Assembly: GCF_000173975.1 (NCBI RefSeq)
Contig: NZ_ACEP01000101.1
Location: forward strand, 1-48,908
Reading direction: 5' to 3'
Source: Anaerobutyricum hallii DSM 3353
Lineage (GTDB): Bacteria > Bacillota > Clostridia > Lachnospirales > Lachnospiraceae
Length of the DNA stretch: 48,908 nt
Shown here piece after piece: positions 1 to 6,510 of this stretch. A model generated the notes under the pieces. That model searched no databases. It was not told where the DNA came from and saw only the letters and a list, made by a program, of their open reading frames with translations. Positions within the stretch are counted from its first letter, which is position 1. Each line of letters opens with the position of its first letter. The translations under genes were made by a program, and so were the position numbers.

Positions 1-83
1 CCAGGATGCTCTATCAAGTAGGTAGCAGACGCAATTCATCTCCCACCTTAGAGGTTGGAGTCTTCTTGCTGTAAGAGGATAAA
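1..83 (+). mobile_element. Right-end remnant of an IS200/IS605-family (TnpB) element
   Basis: The first 80 bases carry an imperfect hairpin at about 40-60 (CTCCCACC / GGTTGGAG) flanked by 'GCAATTCATCT' and 'GTCTTCTTGCTG'. This layout resembles the subterminal hairpin at the 3' end of clostridial IS605/IS1341-type elements, where the tnpB C-terminus and the guide-RNA-like end overlap. One forward frame reads openly into it and stops at about 73. The body of the element lies outside the window, so it cannot be said whether it is intact. The assignment rests on remembered end motifs, not on a search. Confidence 0.45.
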
Positions 84-201
84 AGAGCTGATAATAAACA
101 GTGTAATTCGTCCTTTTTGTAATTAACATCTCTTAGATTCCATAAATTTACTGTTATTATATAACATCTTTAAAATTTATACAAGAGAAAAATGTAAAGA
201 A

Positions 202-230
202 TCGACTATCATCAAAAAATATGTTATGAT
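202..230 (+). promoter_or_regulatory. Sigma-A-like promoter for the cyclophilin gene
   Basis: TCGACT (202-207), a 17-base spacer and TATGAT (225-230). The predicted transcription start is near 237, only a few bases before double-hairpin repeat copy 1, so that repeat would form the 5' end of the cyclophilin mRNA. The -35 box matches the consensus at four of six positions. Confidence 0.5.
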
Positions 231-240
231 ATTAAAGTGT

Positions 241-293
241 ATCAGATGTGAGATGTCTCCCATCTCGCAGCAAGAATGCCGGGGCATTCTTGA
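241..293. repeat. Double-hairpin intergenic repeat, copy 1
   Basis: Two adjacent inverted repeats: GAGATG / CATCTC (about 250-266), then CAAGAATGCC / GGCATTCTTG (271-292, loop of two). The same unit recurs at 18419 and 19877, and its second half at 32948. It lies between the predicted start of transcription and the cyclophilin ribosome binding site. No function is established; it could be a small non-autonomous mobile repeat or an mRNA 5' stabiliser. Confidence 0.8.
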
Positions 294-376
294 ATTGAAA
301 ATAGAAATATGAGAAAGAATGGAGCAAAAGCCTAAATATTTTGCTTCATTTTTCAAAAAAGAAAGGATGAACTATA

Positions 377-898
377 ATGGCAAACCCAATCGTTACAATT
401 ACAATGGAAAATGGAGATGTAATCAAAGCAGAATTATATCCACAGATTGCACCAAACACAGTAAATAACTTTATTTCCTTAGTTAAAAAAGGATTCTATG
501 ATGGACTTATTTTCCATCGTGTTATCAAAGGCTTCATGATTCAGGGAGGATGCCCTCTTGGAAATGGAACAGGGAACCCTGGATACAGCATCAAAGGTGA
601 GTTCTCCAACAACGGATTCACAAACCAGTTAAAACATGAAGCAGGAGTACTTTCTATGGCTCGTTCCATGATGCCAAATTCTGCAGGATCCCAGTTTTTT
701 ATCATGCACAAAGCAGCTCCACATCTTGACGGTGAGTACGCAGCATTTGGTAAAGTAATTGAAGGAATGGATGTAGTAGATAAGATCGCATCTGTAAAAA
801 CTTTCATGGATTCTCCATATGAAAAACAGGTAATGGCTTCTGTAACTGTAGATACACAGGGAGAGGAATATCCAGAACCAGAGAAGATTGAGAAATAG
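377..898 (+). CDS. ppiB: Peptidyl-prolyl cis-trans isomerase, cyclophilin type
   Basis: A 173-residue single-domain cyclophilin that catalyses cis/trans isomerisation of prolyl peptide bonds, with no signal peptide, so cytoplasmic. The core motif FHRVIKGFMIQGG (residues 46-58) carries the catalytic Arg48 and the substrate-pocket Phe53, Met54 and Gln56. AGSQFFI and HLDGEYAAFGKV follow in family order. The tryptophan that binds cyclosporin in the human enzyme is replaced by His, as is common in bacteria. A ribosome binding site (GAAAGGA at 361) precedes the ATG by about 10 bases. The gene appears monocistronic: promoter at 202 and a large palindrome just after the stop. The acidic C-terminal tail (EEYPEPEKIEK) is unremarkable. 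Confidence 0.95.
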   Translation: MANPIVTITMENGDVIKAELYPQIAPNTVNNFISLVKKGFYDGLIFHRVIKGFMIQGGCPLGNGTGNPGYSIKGEFSNNGFTNQLKHEAGVLSMARSMMPNSAGSQFFIMHKAAPHLDGEYAAFGKVIEGMDVVDKIASVKTFMDSPYEKQVMASVTVDTQGEEYPEPEKIEK

Positions 899-928
899 AA
901 TTCCATTTCCCGGCCCAGCCAAAGCATA

Positions 929-1057
929 GCCACCGAAGAGAGCCTATCCCTTATATTTGTGGCTTCGGAGCAAGGTTTGGATGCGAGCGCATAAAGCGAG
1001 CATTCAAACCGCTGCGCCTAAAGTCACAAATATAGGGGATAGGCTCTCTTCGGTGGC
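929..1057. repeat. Long palindrome with conserved core (element E1)
   Basis: Arms at 929-961 and 1025-1057 are 33 bp each and complementary except for one position that can form G-U. The 63-bp centre, read on the minus strand, begins 'GACTTTAGGCGC' and ends 'CTTGCTCCGAAGC', the same core seen at 23367, 44863, 45236 and 48840. It follows the cyclophilin stop codon and could end transcription from that gene. An open frame at 957-1163 reads across it and is not considered real. Confidence 0.85.
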
Positions 1058-1060
1058 ATC

Positions 1061-1095
1061 TATTTTGCCTGCGGCAAATTCCTATTTCGTTTTCA
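1061..1095. repeat. Small shared flank motif with TTGCCTGCGGCAA hairpin
   Basis: TTGCC-TGC-GGCAA followed by ATTCCTATTT. The same string recurs at 5160-5180, and the palindrome's reverse form at 48818-48829, next to another E-type palindrome. It seems to be a flank of the palindrome family, not a terminator for a gene. Confidence 0.5.
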
Positions 1096-1175
1096 ACTAT
1101 TTTGTGTTATTATTTGGATTGTCGTTAAAAGGGCAGGTGAAAAAGATTTTTTCTTCAAAATGAGGGGAAGAAAAA

Positions 1176-1202
1176 ATGAAAGGTTGGATTGAATTGAGAT
1201 GA
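1176..1202 (+). CDS. Eight-codon leader ORF coupled to the LtaS-like gene
   Basis: ATG at 1176 opens MKGWIELR and stops at TGA 1200-1202, which overlaps the ATG of the next gene (ATGA at 1199-1202). A strong purine-rich ribosome binding site (GAGGGGAAG, 1163-1171) serves this ATG, whereas the downstream ATG has no good site of its own. This suggests that ribosomes reach the large gene by termination-reinitiation. The peptide itself has no recognisable function. It could also simply be a displaced ribosome binding site with a chance start codon. Confidence 0.45.
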   Translation: MKGWIELR

Positions 1203-3283
1203 ATAAATTAAAAAAGAAAAAGGCAGGAATCAAGGATTTCTTTAAGGGGAAACACGGAAGAAATTTTTTGCTGGCATTAGATGTCCTGTTAGCAATTGCC
1301 TTTTTTGCACAGCCAGATTTGTATTATAATCCACAAGCTCCAGATTTTTTTGATCGCTTTTATGCAGATTCCCTAATAATCTGTGGCGGGTTGTGGGCGG
1401 TACTTGTTTTCCTCACAGTGAAAAAAATTCATTTTTCGGCAGAGGTAAACAGAATACTGACGTATATCGCAGGAATTGCTACTCCATTTATCGCTTTTTT
1501 GTGGTTAGAATTTTATAATGATGCACAGTTTTGGGTTCCGATTTTCAGCATTCCATTTTTATATCTGGTGCTGGATATTATTGTTTATTATGTTATTTAT
1601 GTGCTGTTTTTGCTGATTTTTAATAGCATACGCGCAGCATCAATCTGTATGGTTGTTGTGACAGCCGTATTTGGAATTTTCAACTATGAATTGACATTAT
1701 TTAGAAGTATGTCATTTATTGCATCAGATATTTATTCCTTTGTGACGGCCGTTTCGGTGGCAAATACCTACCAGGTGCAGATTGATGTGGATACGGCTGA
1801 ATTTTTTATGATGGCACTTGTGCTTGTTGCGCTTCTTTTAAAGCTTGATAAGGTGAAGCTGTTTAAATGGAAGGGAAGAATTGTGTACGCGATCGTATCA
1901 TGCATGATATTTGCCGGATTTACACAGGTGTATGTATATAGCGATTATCTGGAAGATATCGGTGTTGATTTCCGTGTGTATCGACCGCAGTATAAGTACA
2001 GATATTATGGAACATTGCTTACGACGATGAGGACTTTTGGCTATCTTCATGTAACACAGCCAGAAGAGTATTCTGTTAATGCAGTCAAAAAAATTACAAA
2101 GCAGTATACAGAGAATGAATCTACAGAAACGCAGGAAAAAAATACGTCTACGCAGAATAAAACAACAAAGAAGCCAAATGTCATTGCAATTATGAATGAA
2201 TCTTTTGCAGATTTAAAAGCAGTAGGAGATTTGCAGACATCCAAAGACTATATGCCATTTTTCCGTAAATTAAAAGAAAATGCGATTAAGGGCTACACAT
2301 ATTCTTCCGTATTTGGTGGAAATACGGCAAACTCAGAATTTGAATTTATGACGGGAAATACACTTGCATTCTTGCCGGATAATTCTGTTCCATATCAGCT
2401 TTTCCTGCGAAGTAAAACAGCGGGTCTGACTTATACTTTAAAAGACCAGGGATATAGTCCGTGTTATGCATTGCATCCATTTTATAAGACAGGTTATGGT
2501 AGATATAAAGTATACCCGCTGATGGGATTTGATAAATTTTATACATCGGATAATTTTTCCGTATTTACAGATACGGTGAATTATCATATCACAGACTCAG
2601 AAGATTATAAAAAGCTTATCAGCCTTTATGAGAATCGTACCGACAAAGATAAACCATTTTATTTATTCAATGTAACAATGCAGAATCATGGAAGTTACGA
2701 TGGAAGTACATTGGAAACGGGAGATGAAGTGCAGATAGAGGGGGATTTACAGTCTTATTCGAAAGCAGAGCAGTATCTGAATATGATAAAAATGTCCGAT
2801 AAAGCATTAAAGGAAATTGTTCACTATTTTGAAAAAGTAGATGAACCGACCGTCATTGTATTTTTCGGAGATCATCAGCCAGATTTAGAAGAGACATTTT
2901 ACAACCGTCTGCTTCATACAGATATTCAGAAATTAGAGGGAGAGGACTTAGAGCAGCTCTACAAAGTACCATTTTTAATCTGGGCAAACTATGATATAAA
3001 AGAGGAAAATGTAGAAAAAACCAGTAACAATTATCTGTCTACCTATCTTGCAGAAGTTGCAGGAATTAAAAAGACAGGTTATCTTGAATATTTAACAAAA
3101 CTCAGAGAAGAAATTCCTGCAATCAATGCGATTGGATATTGGGATAAAAATGGTAAATTTTACGAGATTGATGATAAAAAATCTCCGTATTATGATTTGA
3201 TACATGAGTATAATTTGCTCGAATACAATAATCTTTTTGGAAAAGACAATCAGCAGAAAGAATTCTTTTACCTGAAAGAGTAG
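1199..3283 (+). CDS. LTA synthase family membrane sulfatase/phosphoglycerol transferase
   Basis: 694 residues: a basic N-terminus, about seven hydrophobic segments (near 22-38, 58-75, 86-104, 115-142, 148-162, 201-215, 227-244), a linker rich in Thr/Lys/Glu (300-325), then an extracytoplasmic alkaline-phosphatase-fold domain. Metal-site motifs are IMNESF (Glu334), GGNTANSEFEF (likely nucleophile Thr376), TMQNHGSYDG and FFGDHQPD (Asp558, His559). Family members transfer phosphoglycerol from phosphatidylglycerol to glycolipids or glycans at the outer membrane face. With more membrane segments than the five of classical LtaS, it may be a wall-polymer or glycolipid modifier instead of the main LTA synthase. 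Translation seems coupled to the 8-codon ORF upstream. Confidence 0.85.
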   Translation: MNKLKKKKAGIKDFFKGKHGRNFLLALDVLLAIAFFAQPDLYYNPQAPDFFDRFYADSLIICGGLWAVLVFLTVKKIHFSAEVNRILTYIAGIATPFIAFLWLEFYNDAQFWVPIFSIPFLYLVLDIIVYYVIYVLFLLIFNSIRAASICMVVVTAVFGIFNYELTLFRSMSFIASDIYSFVTAVSVANTYQVQIDVDTAEFFMMALVLVALLLKLDKVKLFKWKGRIVYAIVSCMIFAGFTQVYVYSDYLEDIGVDFRVYRPQYKYRYYGTLLTTMRTFGYLHVTQPEEYSVNAVKKITKQYTENESTETQEKNTSTQNKTTKKPNVIAIMNESFADLKAVGDLQTSKDYMPFFRKLKENAIKGYTYSSVFGGNTANSEFEFMTGNTLAFLPDNSVPYQLFLRSKTAGLTYTLKDQGYSPCYALHPFYKTGYGRYKVYPLMGFDKFYTSDNFSVFTDTVNYHITDSEDYKKLISLYENRTDKDKPFYLFNVTMQNHGSYDGSTLETGDEVQIEGDLQSYSKAEQYLNMIKMSDKALKEIVHYFEKVDEPTVIVFFGDHQPDLEETFYNRLLHTDIQKLEGEDLEQLYKVPFLIWANYDIKEENVEKTSNNYLSTYLAEVAGIKKTGYLEYLTKLREEIPAINAIGYWDKNGKFYEIDDKKSPYYDLIHEYNLLEYNNLFGKDNQQKEFFYLKE

Positions 3284-3317
3284 AAAAAATTGTACTTTGC
3301 AGAGCGAAACGTACGCC

Positions 3318-3348
3318 TGCAAAGAGAGCCTTTCCCCTATATTTGTCC
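3318..3348. repeat. Solo arm related to the E1/E6 palindrome arms
   Basis: The string AAAGAGAGCC followed by TTTCCCCTATATTTGT closely matches the outer arms of E1 (about 936-960) and of the truncated element at 48852. No second arm or core is present, so this looks like a decayed copy after the LtaS-like gene. Confidence 0.55.
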
Positions 3349-3523
3349 TTTATGAATAAATAAAAGAATAATTTTTGGCAGTTAGGAACGATACATATTA
3401 TATATGATGGTGTTATACTGTGACAATCAAGAGAAACAGTAGATATTTATAAATGGATCTTTTAGATGTTTCTAATTGTTTTCAAATTCAGCTGCCGCTT
3501 ACGTTGACAAAGTATGCACAATA

Positions 3524-3568
3524 AAAAGACGGATACAGAAAGTTATATTATTTCTGTATCCGTTTTAT
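3524..3568. terminator. Bidirectional intrinsic terminator
   Basis: AAAAAGACGGATACAGAAA (3524-3542) pairs with TTTCTGTATCCGTTTTATT (3551-3569) around a loop of about 8 bases, with A-rich and T-rich flanks on both sides. It lies between the convergent LtaS-like gene and the broken hydrolase and could stop transcription from both. The rest of 3349-3523 shows nothing identifiable. Confidence 0.75.
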
Positions 3569-3583
3569 TATTATTATTTATAT

Positions 3584-3981
3584 TTAAATCAGATAATGAA
3601 GATTTTGAAAAATATATGCGATACCGCATAAAGTATCCGTTCCAGAAGAATGACCAATAGAGGAAAAGTCAGTGAGAATCTTTTTGGAATCAGGCAGGTT
3701 ACTGAGGGAACAGACCGCCATGCTGAATCACATATATCTGGAACAATTTGTTCAAGATCTGCTGCTGGAGCAAGGGGATAATCAAAGGAAATAATTTCAT
3801 AACCTGCCTGAGTAATAACGGAAATATGTTTTTCTGGTAAGTCTTTTCTGAAACCGTAAAGAAGACCTCCGCCATGGAAATAAAATATTTTTGCTTTTGT
3901 TGTAACGGTAGTTTCTTTGTATATTGTTGCCTGTTTTATCCAGGCGGCATTGTCTAATACCTTATCATATGATTTTAACAT
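3584..3981 (-). pseudogene. Frameshifted, truncated alpha/beta hydrolase (esterase/lipase type)
   Basis: The first frame from ATG 3981 encodes about 85 plausible residues, including the oxyanion-hole motif FYFHGGGLLYG and SFDYPLAPAADLEQIVPDICD. It then turns into an unlikely hydrophobic tail. A second minus-strand frame picks up at about 3725 and reads SLSNLPDSKKILTDF and then IGHSSG, the nucleophile elbow with its catalytic Ser, before a stop at 3584. One frameshift at about 3715-3735 therefore splits the gene. The C-terminal half, with the catalytic Asp/His, is missing. The ribosome binding site AGAAGG remains. It is probably a decaying remnant; a sequencing error could explain the shift but not the missing end. 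Confidence 0.65.
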
Positions 3982-4014
3982 TGGAAACCTTCTTAAAATG
4001 TAGATGTAGATGTT

Positions 4015-4095
4015 ATGGTTGGTATGTTAGCAGCAAATAAACTGGGTGAATTAGACAGAGATGTATATAATGAAAAGAAAACAATTGCATACTAA
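4015..4095 (+). other. Short unassigned open frame, possible gene remnant
   Basis: The frame reads MVGMLAANKLGELDRDVYNE and six more residues to TAA at 4093, and stays open upstream to 3997. Its composition is protein-like (amphipathic, charged), but there is no ribosome binding site and no recognised family. It sits between the broken hydrolase and the DeoR gene, in an area with other decay, so it may be the tail of a lost gene. Chance is equally possible. Confidence 0.2.
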
Positions 4096-4142
4096 TTGTT
4101 ATTAATTTTTGTTATTAATTCAAAATAAGATAGACAAAAATA

Positions 4143-4190
4143 GAACCCCGAAAGTCACAGGTATAGCGGATGTGTCTTTCGGGGTTTTTA
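4143..4190. terminator. Terminator hairpin after the DeoR gene, possible palindrome relic
   Basis: GAACCCCGAAAG (4143-4154) pairs with CTTTCGGGGTTTTT (4177-4190). The interior (AGTCACAGGTATAGCGGAT) resembles the arm of E1 where the core meets it. Placed about 75 bases beyond the minus-strand DeoR stop, it can act as that gene's terminator and works in either direction. Confidence 0.65.
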
Positions 4191-4264
4191 AATTTTCTTT
4201 AATAAAATTGTAGATTTAGGACACTATTTCTTTTTTCGTCTATACGAAATCTACAAATTAGTAG

Positions 4265-5014
4265 TTATTCCACAATCTCTACGTTAATATTATGTCTCTT
4301 TAAGTTCTCTAATGCATCTTCTGGAATCTCCGCATCGGTACATACCGTATCAATCTCAGAAAAAGTAGTCTGAATTACAACCCCCTTCTGGCTGAACTTA
4401 CTGGAGTCAGCAAGAATGATCATACGATTTGCGGAGTCTTCCATATACTTCATAGTTTCCACACGCATCAGGTCATCACAAGTAAAACCTGCATCTGGAA
4501 TAAATCCATCTGTGCCTACAAAGAACTTATCTACATAGAATTCCTTCGCACATTTGCGAACTAATGGTCCCACCATACCCTGATATTCCTTTTGATATTC
4601 GCCACCAAGAAGGATAACTTTACGAATCGGAAGCTCGCGTATACGAATCGCTATGTAAGCAGAGTTTGTTATGATGGTGACATCTTTTTTTAACTTTGCA
4701 AGCTGTTCTGCAAGTAAAGCACAAGTAGAGCCAGATTCAAGCATAACTGTTTCGCCATTAGAAACCATCTCAGCAGCCTTTGTGGCGATTTCAAGCTTCT
4801 TATCATAATTTATTGTTAAACGTGTGTTAATATCATTGGCATTCTTAATTAAAGCGTAGCCATGCTCTCTTGATAAAAGTCCCTCTTCTTCAAGATGGTC
4901 AAGGTCTTTACGGATGGTTACCTGAGACACATCTAAAAGTTCAGCTAAACGACTCACTTCGATTTTTTGATAAAGATTTACCAATTTAATGAGTTTGGAC
5001 TGACGTTCTGTCAT
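4265..5014 (-). CDS. DeoR/GlpR-family transcriptional regulator
   Basis: 249 residues from ATG at 5014, which has AGAGGTG eight bases upstream; an upstream in-frame ATG at 5071 lies inside the promoter and is rejected. The N-terminal winged helix (about 1-57, ERQSKLIKLVNLYQKIEVSRLAELLDVSQVTIRKDL, split in family order) is followed by a DeoRC sugar-phosphate sensor domain with VMLESGSTCALLAEQL, TIITNS, ILLGGEY and FFVGTDGF motifs. Such proteins repress sugar or nucleoside catabolic genes and are released by a phosphorylated sugar. No intact sugar operon lies beside it, only a broken hydrolase, so its regulon is unknown. It may control itself. Confidence 0.9.
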   Translation of the reverse strand: MTERQSKLIKLVNLYQKIEVSRLAELLDVSQVTIRKDLDHLEEEGLLSREHGYALIKNANDINTRLTINYDKKLEIATKAAEMVSNGETVMLESGSTCALLAEQLAKLKKDVTIITNSAYIAIRIRELPIRKVILLGGEYQKEYQGMVGPLVRKCAKEFYVDKFFVGTDGFIPDAGFTCDDLMRVETMKYMEDSANRMIILADSSKFSQKGVVIQTTFSEIDTVCTDAEIPEDALENLKRHNINVEIVE

Positions 5015-5041
5015 TTGAAACACCTCTTTCTTTCTAAAAAA

Positions 5042-5071
5042 AGTATAACATATTGTTTGGCAAAATATCAA
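5042..5071 (-). promoter_or_regulatory. Sigma-A-like promoter for the DeoR gene
   Basis: On the minus strand, TTGATA (5071-5066), an 18-base spacer and TATACT (5047-5042). The start of transcription would fall near 5035, giving a leader of about 20 bases before the ribosome binding site. Confidence 0.5.
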
Positions 5072-5131
5072 GGAAGGAATAGGAAAAAAAGAAATAAATT
5101 ATAGAGAAATTGTTATAAAAATATCGTTCTT

Positions 5132-5180
5132 AAATGGGAATTTGCCGGGCCGTCTCTCTGCCTGCGGCAAATTCCTATTT
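5132..5180. repeat. Hairpin containing the shared GCCTGCGGCAAATTCCTATTT motif
   Basis: AAATGGGAATTTGCCG (5132-5147) pairs with CGGCAAATTCCTATTT (5165-5180), with one mismatch. The right arm repeats the motif found after element E1 (1069-1090). It separates the divergent DeoR and double-cubane genes; without a long T-run it is more likely a repeat than a terminator. Confidence 0.55.
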
Positions 5181-5248
5181 AACTTCAATCTGGATTGTGA
5201 TCCGCTACTGTGGTAAAATATCGTTTGGAAATACTTTTTATTTATAAT

Positions 5249-5278
5249 TTGACAGCAAACAACTCCAGATAGTATCAT
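5249..5278 (+). promoter_or_regulatory. Sigma-A-like promoter for the double-cubane-type gene
   Basis: TTGACA (5249-5254), an 18-base spacer and TATCAT (5273-5278), about 65 bases upstream of the start codon. The -35 box is a perfect match. Confidence 0.6.
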
Positions 5279-5343
5279 TTTTTATAAGACATTTTAATAA
5301 GGTAAAAACTAATTACAAATACGTTATGAAAGAGGTATTAATT

Positions 5344-6492
5344 ATGGAGTTGATCAAAGCGTTACCAGAGATTTTTGAAGATTTTGCGGAGCAGAGAAAG
5401 AAGTCCTTTCTGACGATGAAGGAATTGAAGGATAGGGATGTTCCGGTTGTTGGAGCTTACTGTACATATTTTCCACAGGAAATCGCAATGGCGATGGGAG
5501 CAGTTACAGTAGGTCTTTGTTCTACTTCAGACGAGACAATACCAGTGGCAGAGAAGGATTTGCCAAGAAATCTGTGCCCTATGGTAAAGGCAAGTTATGG
5601 TTTTGCAGTATCGGATAAATGTCCGTTCTTTTATTTTTCCGACGTAGTAGTTGGAGAGACAACCTGTGATGGGAAGAAAAAGATGTATGAACTGATGGGA
5701 GAGTTTAAAAATGTTTATGTTATGGAGCTTCCAAACAGTCAGAGTGAAACTGCATTAAAGCTTTGGAAAGAAGAGATTCTTAAGTTCAAATCTTATCTGG
5801 AGCAGACTTTCAAAGTGGAGATTACAGAGGAGAACGTTCGTAAGGCAGTTCATATGATGAATGAAAATAGAATTGCGCTTAAAAATCTTTATGAAGTTAT
5901 GAAAAATGATCCGGCACCGATGAATGGACAGGAATTGTTTAATGTATTATATGGAAGCCAGTTCCGTTTTGACAAAGAAAAGGTTCCGGAAGAAATTCAT
6001 GCGCTTCGTGAAAAGATTATGAAGGAGTATGGGGAGGGCGAGAAACAGCCGAAAAAGAAGAGAATTCTTTTAACAGGATGTCCAAGCAGCGGTGCGCCAA
6101 TGAAAGTTGTGAAAGCATTGGAAGAAAATGGAGCGGTTGTTGTTGCCTATGAAAACTGTGGCGGTACAAAGTCGGCTGACCGTTTAATAGATGAATCTGC
6201 AGAGGATATTTATGAGGCGATCGCGGAAAGATATCTTCAGATTGGCTGTTCTGTTATGACACCAAATAAGAATCGTTATGAACTTCTTGGAAGATTAATA
6301 GAGGAATATAAAGTAGATGGTGTTGTGGAAATGACACTGCAGGCCTGCCATACTTACAATGTGGAGGCAAAGAGTATTGAAAAGTTTGTAAAAGGAAAAG
6401 GTGTTCCGTATATTCATGTGGAGACCGACTATTCACAGGAGGATATCGGACAGCTTAACACGAGAATGACAGCATTCGTCGAGATGTTGTAA
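5344..6492 (+). CDS. 2-hydroxyacyl-CoA dehydratase/double-cubane-cluster family protein
   Basis: 382 residues from ATG 5344, preceded by GAAAGAGG; an in-frame ATG at 5326 is itself part of this ribosome binding site. The protein belongs to the HgdB/FldC-like family. Cysteines at 40 (GAYC), 78 (RNLCP), 93 (DKCPFF) and 108 (ETTCDGKKKMYE), plus GCPSSG and YENCGG in the C-terminal half, fit the members that hold a double-cubane [8Fe-9S] cluster (YjiM-like). Those proteins do low-potential two-electron reductions with an ATP-driven activator. Neither an activator ATPase nor a second dehydratase subunit is adjacent, so the substrate is unknown. It ends 18 bases before dnaE and may be co-transcribed with it. 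Confidence 0.8.
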   Translation: MELIKALPEIFEDFAEQRKKSFLTMKELKDRDVPVVGAYCTYFPQEIAMAMGAVTVGLCSTSDETIPVAEKDLPRNLCPMVKASYGFAVSDKCPFFYFSDVVVGETTCDGKKKMYELMGEFKNVYVMELPNSQSETALKLWKEEILKFKSYLEQTFKVEITEENVRKAVHMMNENRIALKNLYEVMKNDPAPMNGQELFNVLYGSQFRFDKEKVPEEIHALREKIMKEYGEGEKQPKKKRILLTGCPSSGAPMKVVKALEENGAVVVAYENCGGTKSADRLIDESAEDIYEAIAERYLQIGCSVMTPNKNRYELLGRLIEEYKVDGVVEMTLQACHTYNVEAKSIEKFVKGKGVPYIHVETDYSQEDIGQLNTRMTAFVEML

Positions 6493-6510
6493 GAGGAGGA
6501 AAAGACACCT

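Noticed and set aside
957-1163. 68-codon plus-strand frame after the cyclophilin gene
   Set aside because: It runs through the core and arm of palindrome E1 and has no ribosome binding site or family.
4091-4119. TTGTTATTAA direct repeat as a Rex operator
   Set aside because: Rex sites are inverted repeats (TTGTTAA...TTAACAA); this is a direct AT-rich repeat without a gene at the right distance.
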